NCBI GenBank assembly: GCA_025201805.1
Contig: MU619237.1
Coordinates: 251,944 to 273,236, forward strand
Length of the DNA: 21,293 nt
Reading direction: 5' to 3'
Origin: Parasitella parasitica
Lineage: Eukaryota; Mucoromycota; Mucoromycetes; Mucorales; Mucoraceae
Shown here: piece by piece, positions 10,358-18,629 of the stretch
How positions within the stretch are numbered: the first letter of the stretch is position 1
Layout of the letters: each line of letters begins with the position of its first letter
Made by a program: the position numbers and the translations under genes
The notes under the pieces: model-generated
What the model was told of the DNA's origin: nothing
The model's database searches: none
What the model saw: only the letters and a program-made list of their open reading frames with translations

Positions 10358-11840
10358 TTATAGCGTATAGACCTTGTGATTGAATCCAAACCACCATACT
10401 AAAATACCAATCATCACACAAATACCAATTGCGAGGAGAAAGCAACACCATTTCTTGGCTCTTGTTGCTTTTGCAATCTTAATGGCTTTTTTCACTAAAT
10501 GTGTACCTTCCTCCAACTGAACCGCTGCGGTATCTGCATTCTGCTCTACTGTATTAACGGTTTCCTGCTGATGTTCCACCAACAATGACATGTCCATAAA
10601 CAGCTGGTGAAGTTCGACAATGGTTTTTTCAATATTCTTTATGTCATCATGTCTATTTTGCACTTCTGATTGCACCGCTTTAGCATGACCACGACGAGTA
10701 GCTTGCATGAGTGATTGTGTGAATATTTGAGCATCATCATCTGCATTATCAAGAATGTCATCAACTTCATCTTGCGTTGCATTAGGTTTCACTAGGAATG
10801 AAATAGGAGTTTTAGCATAATTTATAGCAATACGCCTGTTGGTGTAAATTCATTACCGATTCTGATTTGTCTCTCTACGCGTTGGCGGTATTTCTGTTGG
10901 TAAGCTCTTTCGATATCTTGATATCTTTGAATTGTGTCCATAAATCTCTTTTTCAAGGCAGCAAACTATAGATTCTCTGGTCAGTTACTCGTTCATTTCC
11001 AATCAGACGTTCATCCGTAGCATATACCTGTGTGTCCCGGATTTGTCCATTGGAAGTTGGACTCTGCTTATTATTGGCATGTTCCAATTCTGTCAATCTT
11101 GCTTTGATATTCAAATTTCTACTCTGAGTATCCTTTTTCATGTTTTCTAATTGACTGGCAAGCTGAGCCCATTGCCGTTCATTGGAGCTTATTAATGCTG
11201 CTGTATGCAGCCCCTCGATAGCATCGATATTTTCATTTAGCATGCTGATACTGTCTTTTATTGATTCCACCTTGGAACAAGATTAAAAATCCTGTCTAAT
11301 GTGAAAAAATGATGTTACCTTTTCAAAAAACCCATCCAATGTATTAACATCAGCAAACTCGTTTTTATTGTGCCTTTCATTCATCTCAATCACTTCTCCA
11401 GGCTGGATTTGAGGCGGTTTATCACTGTATCTATCCTGGTCATCAAGAGCATCATTTGTAGCCGTGTTTGAGGCAACTGAAGACGTCGATGGCAGTGGTG
11501 AGTTATTGAGGTTGTAGACGGCATCGATATGATAAGCATTATACGAGTTATTGGTGGCAAAATCTGTGCCTGGAGAGTATCTCGAATTAAGTCGAGGTCT
11601 TGATGCAATTGAATTTGTCCCATGTGGTGTCAAATGAGCTGAAGCAGTATTTCTGTTGAATGAATGACTCTCCCGTTCATTGATGTGTGATATGGGCTCA
11701 GTATCTCCTGCAGAAAATTGCTATAGTATTTTTCAATTTTAGTCCATATATGCGGTATCACGGTCCGCATTGGGTATATAATGGTGGAAATAACATACCC
11801 TTAATTCCGCTGTTCTGTCGCGAGCGAAGGAATAAGACAT
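10358..11840 (-). CDS. Syntaxin, Qa-SNARE of the plasma-membrane (Sso/syntaxin-1) type
   Basis: Five exons on the minus strand: 11840-11799, 11720-11319, 11270-11028, 10965-10857 and 10791-10358; 409 residues, all joins in frame. A target-membrane SNARE pairs with SNAP-25/Sec9- and synaptobrevin-type partners to drive vesicle fusion. Order: N-peptide ARDRTAELR (residues 6-14), like the DRTQELR Sec1/Munc18-binding peptide of syntaxin 1; a long Ser/Asn-rich, probably disordered linker (about 15-140); an Habc-like helical region from DGFFEKVESIKDSI to QYRQRVERQIRIV-type sequence (about 142-266); a SNARE motif from about 310 to 375 with ELHQLFMDMSLLVEHQ, in which Gln340 is the zero-layer residue; a basic KATRAKKW; and a single C-terminal membrane anchor (about 380-400) with a short tail. 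The usual fungal Sso protein is nearer 300 residues, so the linker is the unusual part. An endosomal syntaxin is the alternative, but the FMDM and N-peptide features favour the plasma-membrane class. Confidence 0.9.
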
Positions 11841-12753
11841 TGTTTGAGCAAGTCTGGCTCAACTAGTAATCTTCGCAAATGGGCGTGCTTGGTATACACC
11901 GTATAACAGGAAAGAAGAGCTTTTGATAGAGCTGTCAAAAATTACCAATTCATTTTAAAGTAAACTGTCAAATAACTCAGTGGAACCATTCTATGTTCTA
12001 CCATGAGCCACGATGCCAACCGTATCCTTCAGTGACATCTTTGTAACCGGCAATAAGGCCCAGGTAGTCTACATGATATCGGTCAAGACTATCCATTAAA
12101 AAACTTGAAAAATTGATTACATTTATTGAGCTTGTTGTAATGGTTTATAGCATTCAAATATGAGTAATTTCATTGCTAGGTGGACGTCAATGCACAAATC
12201 AAGATAGTAAAAAACAATACGATAAATAATTTGTGGTATTTCTTTGCTGGTTGTTTTCGAACACAAATAAGTAATAGAATTGACACACCTTCGCCGGCAA
12301 TACTATCAATCGGCCCCAAATGTGTACAAAGAGAGTCTCTCTATGCGATAATGCATTAATGTCATAAGGATATTGTGACAAATTAAGGGCAATTTAACAA
12401 TAAAAATTAACTTTTTGCCTATTATTTTGGGTGCGGGTTTCGACTTTTCTACAAAAATTGGTATGGAACGATAATGCTGATTTAGACAAATTTAGCAAAA
12501 TTTAATTAGTAGTACATGGAACTGATAAAGGTGAGGTATGAAGGACAGAGACAAGCAAAGTTCATTGTTTGAGTTATCATTTGCCGCAAGATATAACCCT
12601 CATTTGACTCCAATTTACAGTGAAAATTATTTATTGATACAGGTACATGGTCAAAAAAAAAAAAAAAAGAAAAAAAGAAGGCAAGGGCATATTTAGCAAT
12701 GGTAAACGAAACAACATATATAAAGGGTATATTTTTAAAAGTGCATTTGATAA
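11841..12753. promoter_or_regulatory. AT-rich intergenic region: syntaxin promoter and lipase 3' flank
   Basis: About 0.9 kb, mostly AT-rich. The left part is upstream of the syntaxin start; the right part receives the lipase 3' UTR, with a possible minus-strand AATAAA at 12635-12630. A short plus-strand ORF at 12013-12099 is listed separately. The two longer minus-strand open stretches (12199-12381, 12506-12757) look like noise. No RNA gene or mobile element was recognised. Confidence 0.5.
12013..12099 (+). other. Short ORF, 28 residues, possible gene relic
   Basis: Encodes MPTVSFSDIFVTGNKAQ followed by VVYMISVKTIH and a stop. The composition looks protein-like, and the sequence loosely recalls the first two beta strands of a PX (phosphoinositide-binding) domain, but nothing downstream continues such a domain. 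It could be a decayed first exon, a true small peptide, or chance. I cannot tell which. Confidence 0.2.
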
Positions 12754-14174
12754 TCAATGTCCTTGGTCATAAAGATGTGTTGCCATCTCTGCATAAAATT
12801 CTAGTCGATCAAATTCTTGGCCACTTTCAGATTTTGAAGCTCTGAAGCGATAAGGAATATGGCTATAAATGATAAAAAGTCAGTCATGATGATCAAATTC
12901 GAAATACAATTGACACAAATGTACCTTTTCCCACTCAGGTCCCAATGGTCAGCTTGAATTGTTTTAACATAAGTTCCCCATTTAGCACTCTCGACACTGA
13001 CAATGCCATCGTTGTCGCCCTCTTTCTCTTGCACCATTTGGCCAGGGATACCCAAAAGAGAGGACCATGCAGGAAACTTGGCTGCAGCACCATAAGAGTA
13101 GTATTTGACCGTAGGATCGTCGGGAGTATTAGGGTTAAAGTAGTCGTTACAAAAGTCAGTCGTAAGGTGAGCATATGCTGGCTCGTCAAACCAGTCTACC
13201 AAGAGTTTATCCAGTTTTAGACTTGGCAGTTTCGAGCTCCATTTCAAGGCAGATGATGCGGAAAGGCCATCACCACCGGCCTGACGCAGAGTGTTGTTTT
13301 TAGTCGAGATTGTAGTTGTCGCGGGTGACCATTGCCCATCGCCTGTGTGCACAGGCACCTGGGATTGACCTACTCCAAATTGATCTCGAAACCAGTCCAT
13401 GACAGGAGAACCACGATGTGGAGTGCAAATAGTGGTCAGTGATTGAACTTGATAGGGCCGATTGTGAATGTTTGTTAGCAAATGACGACAGTCGAGACCC
13501 CCCATCGAGTGTGCAACAAAGTTGACGTTTTTACCGACAAGTATAGATTTCAGAATTGTGTGCAATGCATGAGACCGCTCCCAAATACTGCCTGCCTGAG
13601 GGACTTTGGTCACAATAATCTTAGCCCCCAATTTAGCTAGAGTGTCCTCAACGCCACTCCAGTAGTGGAACTGCAATGCAGGAAAGTTTTGAGGCCCTCG
13701 AATATCAAAACCAAACAAGCCGTGGCACAGAACAATGGGCTCCCTTGGTGCTTTGTAGCGAGGTGTAATGGGTCCTGAATGCGATTGCTGCTTGATCTTT
13801 TCGATCTGTTGCTGCTTCTGTTCGATGATGTCCTTGGGGCCTGAAAAGAACAGATCAGTCGTTAATTTTGGGTTTCTTGCAGGGTATAAAATGTGCAATC
13901 TATTGTCTTGCTTGGTGGAGCTGACAGTGGCTAATGTCACTGCAGGTCTTTTGGTGGATCTACTTTCATTTTGAGGAGAGAAGGTCAGTTTTCGATGCGC
14001 TTGTAGTAATAGAGTGGCAAAGGCACTTGCTGAAGAGTCAAGTTTTAAAGAGCGCTGCAAGTAGTTGTATAGTGTATAAAGCGTAACGATGGCCATGTGT
14101 ATTATAGAGGGAAAGTAGTAGTTAAAAGTAGAAAGAAAAAGACTGATTTCATAATCTGATCGTTTTCTCGGCAT
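12754..14174 (-). CDS. Triacylglycerol lipase, alpha/beta-hydrolase of the Tgl2/bacterial lipase type
   Basis: Two exons on the minus strand: 14174-12925 and 12862-12754; 452 residues. Reading through the intron would give a false C terminus; splicing restores SHIPYRFRASKSESGQEFDR and the ending MATHLYDQGH. Triad residues are visible: nucleophile Ser223 in FVAHSMGGLDCRH, Asp389 in EGDNDGIVSVESAKWG, and His410 in QADHWDLSGK. The oxyanion-hole motif IVLCHGLFGFD is at 147-157. The pattern (HGLFGFD, then YW..V..L...GA, then AHSMGG) matches the lipase family shared by Pseudomonas/Burkholderia lipases and yeast mitochondrial Tgl2, which hydrolyse ester bonds of acylglycerols. The N terminus (about 1-60) is basic with hydrophobic segments and may be a mitochondrial presequence or membrane anchor (inference). 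A second in-frame Met at residue 27 (position 14096) is an alternative start. An insertion at about 275-320 probably forms a surface loop or lid. Confidence 0.88.
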
Positions 14175-14876
14175 TTTAAACCAAATGAATTAATGCCCCA
14201 CTCAAGCAAGCAAGTTTTTGGGGTTATGGGATGCGCATGTAGTTATCCTGCCGCTGGGTTTGACATTTGACAGCAAACTCGGTGCCTTTGCAACTACGTT
14301 TATTATAGGTGCGGTCGTATGCTTGGTCAGTTGCATAGCAACATGTTCCAATCGTATATATACATAAATATGTGATTTGCTTGCACACTTGGTAAGCCTC
14401 CCCTTTTTAATTTTTTTTTTGTACAAACAAAATTGGTTGGTATACGTAGTCTGCATGTTTATCGTTCATGAATGCGAATCATGTGGCCATAATCACAGGT
14501 CGTTTGCCGGCTATTTAGGTTGAGCCCACTCGAGTTTTTTTTTTTTTCCCACATCTCTGTAAAATAAATTCATCGCTGTTGATTGGACTCATTGTCAATT
14601 TCTAAACGTGGACAAATAAAATCAAGGCAGTCGATTCATTGTATTTCACCAAGGTAAAAACGATATTAATTATCAACTACTTATGCGACCAACGTGCAGT
14701 TTATTATCATTTCCAAATCGAGAACTGACTTTTTGTACATTTGACATCATCTCATGCAATAAGATTGCATTGCAGTGTAGAAACTTGATCAGGACACCGT
14801 GGCGATTGGTTGCTAAGACTGGTGAGCCAGATACTCATTTTGCTCAGCGCATGGGCTTTTAACCGAGAACAATAAA
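14175..14876. promoter_or_regulatory. Intergenic region: lipase promoter and SMYD gene 3' flank
   Basis: About 700 bp, AT-rich. It lies upstream of the minus-strand lipase and downstream of the minus-strand SMYD gene. A perfect inverted repeat ATGCAAT-AAG-ATTGCAT is at 14754-14770, and T runs are at about 14410 and 14535. An 84-codon minus-strand open stretch (14202-14456) has no recognisable features. No RNA gene was recognised. Confidence 0.45.
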
Positions 14877-16555
14877 CTATTGAATAAACATCAAATGAGC
14901 ACTCATGTCTTCAAGCTCTTCGATATCCTCTGGTGCTGTTTTGTCTAAGCCAAGGATTCTATATGTGATAATTGTAGATTTGATATGCAGTATTGCCGCC
15001 TTCCTTCTCTTTCCAGTCGTCAGACAACTAGACACGCATTAGTTATACATTTACCACGGAAAGTTGTATTCAGCTTACAGATTCAGTAATATGGTTGCCA
15101 GCTTCATCATCTCTTCTGCCGCTTCAACGCTAACCTTGCCATATATTTTCTGTGCGACAGTCAGGGACATGATTGCATAGTTGGATGCAAATTCCCACTG
15201 TCCAGAGTTGCAGGCGTACATTGCTACTCGATCTGCAGTTTTCCCGACTGCCAGGACATCGTCATGGTAGATATCTGTTTGTAGCTTAAACACTTGGACA
15301 AAATCCTCCCTCTGCTTGAGAGCTTCCACTTGATTTTCTGTCTATAAAATAACACTATTATCAACGTTGAAGTCTGGCAACACCTATATAAATACGCACT
15401 TTGATGAAATGCGGCCAATTTGGTTCTTGTCCACACTCGCTGCACTTTGTTTGCTGTCTATACAAACGTCCTTTTTTGCAAATTTGGCATTTATAGATAC
15501 TCTCAGGTGTTCTTTTGCCGCTATGAAAATCGAGGCGGTCAGTATTTTGTAGACTCATGGTGTAATTTCTACCGTACGATGTCTCCTTGCATGCACTACA
15601 CTTGCAGTCAAACTGATAGCCCTCTTTCAGCTTCTTCAGGCGATCGTCTCGAGCATGCACAGATGCCAAAGGACCATAGCTGATTGTGATTTCGCTTCCC
15701 TTCTCCACAGGCCCCTTTACACATTGAACCTTCAACTGAGATGGATTAGCGCCTCCATCGCCAAATGAAACAATAGCGTTCGGGTTGCAGTCATGGTTCA
15801 GTTTGCTTGCAGACAGGTAGACAGCCCTTCCTAATGTCAAGAACTCTCTCGAGACAACAAAAGACGCATCCACTGGCACCGATTCTGCTGTTTTGACTGC
15901 AAACGCATTACTCTTGATTTGGAAAACGATGGTAAGAATACAGTCAATGACATGATCTTTCAAGTAAAAGATGGCAGCGACCTTTCCCAGTTTCTCGCGA
16001 TAGCTGTTGACGAGACTAGCATCAAAAAGCTCTTTGTTGGAGACAAGATTGGGTATAGTTTCTAATCCAAAAACAAATCAATCTCCAACAGTGTCCTAGC
16101 GTATTTATGTTCATACCCTGGTTTTGTGATCTGCTTGCAAAATAACCTTCCACTGCAAAGATAATATCGGCGTCTTCCTTGGCGAGTTCCGGAAATCGGC
16201 AGAGCCACTGATGGCTCCTTGTCCATGCATGGCGCTCACAATCGTCAGAGCAGTATCTCATGTTCCACTTGCAATCCTTGTCGCGACATTTCTTACGGGT
16301 TGTGCCTTGCAAACTTTGGAAGCAATGATGACAACGACTATCCTTGTATTTGGCATCGATTTGTCGAATAAACGGCTCTTCCACCAGCAGCTGTTCCCCC
16401 TGGTTTATCTTCTCCTTGGCAACACAATACGTCCCCTTGGTATCTTGCTTCTGTTCCATGACTTTTTTCCATATTCCTTTCCCAGTTTCTATGTCCCAGG
16501 CAGATAAACTAATATGTGCAGGCGTCAGTCTTTGATGGCTGTCTGCTTGCTGCAT
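14877..16555 (-). CDS. SET and MYND domain protein (SMYD-type lysine methyltransferase)
   Basis: Four exons on the minus strand: 16555-16117, 16061-15400, 15341-15079 and 15027-14877; 504 residues with all joins in frame. SMYD proteins use S-adenosylmethionine to methylate lysines on histones or other proteins. The SET domain is split by a MYND zinc finger, as in the family: first SET part with GTYCVAKEKINQGEQLLVEE (about 41-60); MYND ligands C75, C78, C90, C95, C102, C106, H115 and C119; second SET part with SKLNHDCNPNA (NHDCNPN at 235-241) and ITISYGPL with Tyr275; post-SET cysteines in DCKCSAC (about 298-304). Two further CxxC pairs (338/341 and 353/356) could bind another zinc. The C-terminal 130 residues are helical and TPR-like, as in SMYD2/3, ending EELEDMSAHLMFIQ. 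Known family members occur in nucleus and cytoplasm; the target here is unknown. Confidence 0.88.
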
Positions 16556-16721
16556 TGTGTCTAGTGAAAAGCGACGCTATTTTATTTCTAGCCTTCCGAC
16601 GGCAAAGTTTGAGGTATGCGTAAGCCAATGGAATCCTTTATAAACGCATTTTGATGCATCTTTTTTTTTGTTTTTTTTGTTTCTTTTTTGTACTTTATTT
16701 TATTTCATCTTAGTGCTATCA
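16556..16721. promoter_or_regulatory. Compact divergent promoter between SMYD and F-box genes
   Basis: Only 166 bp separate the two start codons. On the plus strand there is CCAAT at 16625-16629 and TATAAA at 16639-16644, 78 bp before the F-box ATG, followed by a T-rich leader (about 16661-16710). No clear TATA box faces the SMYD gene. Confidence 0.55.
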
Positions 16722-18407
16722 ATGCTATTGAATCTACCAGCAGAACTACTGATCCGCATCATACAGGACATTGAACGAGTAGGTGATAAATGCCAATTGC
16801 TGCAAACCTGTCAGCTCCTGAATTACTTGCTCTCGACGCACACTGGATGCTGGAAGCAGCTGGATCTCTCTCCGTACAATAGCACTATAACCAACAACAG
16901 CCTCTTGACTTTCCTCAGAAACACCAACATCCCCCTCTGCACCGCGCATAAAAGCTCTGATTCTACCACAACGGCAATCACAGCGTTGGATCTAAGCGGT
17001 TGCTGGAATCTCTCAGAGGAGCTGGTTGTAGCACTCTCAAGGTCGCTAACACATCTCACTGACCTTTCTCTCAATGGTTATCGGCTAAATGCACCTATTT
17101 TGCAGCGCATCATCAAACAGAACAAAACTCGTCAAAGCGCATTTCCTGCAATCGCATTTGAACAGCAACGTGACCATGTGTACCAAGTGCGTCCATCGCA
17201 CGATTTGTCCTCGATGGCTATGGATCTATCCAAAAAGCAAGCACATCGATTCAAAGTGCCGCTAATTCTCTTGTCCAGCATGGTCTCCTGTCTGCCTCAC
17301 TTGACCACACTATCTGTCCAGTATCAAGACCTAGGAGGACGACATACGTTTAAAGAGTTTGAGCATATTCGCCGTTTGGATATATCATGCTGCATTATTA
17401 GTCAGCCAGCATTGCAGGCACTGCTTCGAGCTGTTGGGCCCAATCTGACCAGTCTGAAGATGCTCAATATAGATTTGAACAATCTCTCTTGGCTTTCTGT
17501 CAGTCAGTACGGTAAGCATTTGGAATGTCTTCACGTATCGTGCAACGAGCCTTTGCTGTTACCCAGCATTAGACATGTTGTGGGCCATCTGCCTCGTTTG
17601 CAAGACTTTCGTCTGACTCGAGTCCGCTCTGGATCCCTTGATCCTATAATAGAAAGACTGATTCCTGCTCGGCTGACACGATTAGACTTATCGCCTAAAA
17701 TGAACATATACCCTAGATCGACATCCAGTGGCAATATAGATGCTGGCAGGCGACCTTTGCGAGTGCAACTATCGCTTGATGCAGCTGCAGCCACAGCCAC
17801 AGCCACAGCCACAGCCACAACCACAACCATACCAACCAGACACAACAAACACCCGTCTCAATCTTCTCAACTCTCTCTATCCATCTCGAACTATGCAACA
17901 ACTGAGCACGACCTACTCGTATCCAACGCATCTCTCCAATATCTCTCATGCTGCCATCAACTGATCGAATTGAGGCTGTGTTTCCCCACCATCACGACAT
18001 CGTCTCTACACGACATGTTGAAGCATTTACCGCAGCTTCAAATATTTGAACTTCGGCAGAAGCATGATAAATCAGCTATTGACTTTTTAAGAGGGTTAAA
18101 GTACTGCCAACATCTGCAAGAGCTATTGCTATTCTCAGTCCATATAACCCAGGATACAGTGCAAGATTTGGTATCTGATGATCTCCTATTGAAATCTACC
18201 TGCAAACACATCACAATCAGTGATGGAGGCCCCATCATAGAGGATGAGCACAACATAAATGCGCTGTTATCGTCGTTGCAAATGCTGCAAATTCTATGTC
18301 TCGGACAGCTGATACAGCCTATTTCATGCTTTGTAGACGATAGTAACATTAGCGATAGGCAGAATGTAGTGCTCTTCAAACGCAATAAACAGTGGTATGC
18401 CAAGTGA
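16722..18407 (+). CDS. F-box and leucine-rich-repeat protein, 561 residues
   Basis: A single open exon. The ATG at 16722 is chosen because it opens directly into the F-box (MLLNLPAELLIRIIQDI, residues 1-17) and follows a TATA box and T-rich leader; the frame extends upstream only to a non-ATG codon. The F-box (about 1-45, ending with a conserved Trp, CWKQLDLS) binds Skp1 and would place the protein as a substrate receptor of an SCF ubiquitin ligase. The rest contains irregular leucine-rich repeats, for example ITALDLSGCWNLSEELVVAL, LTDLSLNGYRLN, LTSLKMLNIDLNN and LTRLDLS, which form the presumed substrate-binding surface. A low-complexity Ala/Thr insert encoded by a hexanucleotide repeat interrupts the repeats at about residues 354-372. 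The target is unknown. The stop lies only 16 nt before the first ATG of the next gene model, so the two transcripts probably overlap. Confidence 0.82.
   Translation: MLLNLPAELLIRIIQDIERVGDKCQLLQTCQLLNYLLSTHTGCWKQLDLSPYNSTITNNSLLTFLRNTNIPLCTAHKSSDSTTTAITALDLSGCWNLSEELVVALSRSLTHLTDLSLNGYRLNAPILQRIIKQNKTRQSAFPAIAFEQQRDHVYQVRPSHDLSSMAMDLSKKQAHRFKVPLILLSSMVSCLPHLTTLSVQYQDLGGRHTFKEFEHIRRLDISCCIISQPALQALLRAVGPNLTSLKMLNIDLNNLSWLSVSQYGKHLECLHVSCNEPLLLPSIRHVVGHLPRLQDFRLTRVRSGSLDPIIERLIPARLTRLDLSPKMNIYPRSTSSGNIDAGRRPLRVQLSLDAAAATATATATATTTTIPTRHNKHPSQSSQLSLSISNYATTEHDLLVSNASLQYLSCCHQLIELRLCFPTITTSSLHDMLKHLPQLQIFELRQKHDKSAIDFLRGLKYCQHLQELLLFSVHITQDTVQDLVSDDLLLKSTCKHITISDGGPIIEDEHNINALLSSLQMLQILCLGQLIQPISCFVDDSNISDRQNVVLFKRNKQWYAK
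17791..17826 (+). repeat. Hexanucleotide microsatellite (CCACAG/CCACAA)n inside the F-box gene
   Basis: Four CCACAG units followed by two CCACAA units, in frame, give an Ala-Thr then Thr-rich run. Because the unit is six bases, changes in copy number keep the frame. The opposite strand reads as a Trp-Leu repeat, which is not a gene. Confidence 0.85.
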
Positions 18408-18423
18408 GCTTGTGTTTCCCCAA

Positions 18424-18555
18424 ATGATACTTCGGAAGCAGTTTAACCATCACCGCCACGCTGGAAGTTGCCCTGATTTCTATTTTTGCTTTTTCCTACT
18501 CTTCTCTCTGCGTGTGCGTAGAAAAGGTTTTCTTTCCTCGCTGTCGTTTTTTTTT

Positions 18556-18629
<74 letters not shown>

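Noticed and set aside
12801-12924. Unspliced C terminus of the lipase (RYICVNCISN onward)
   Set aside because: It is intron read-through: splicing 12924-12863 restores a coherent C terminus after the catalytic His.
14202-14456. 84-codon minus-strand ORF upstream of the lipase
   Set aside because: No domain, AT-rich, and located in the expected promoter; no support as a gene.
17713-17949. Minus-strand frame with Trp-Leu repeats
   Set aside because: Shadow of the CCACAG microsatellite in the F-box gene.
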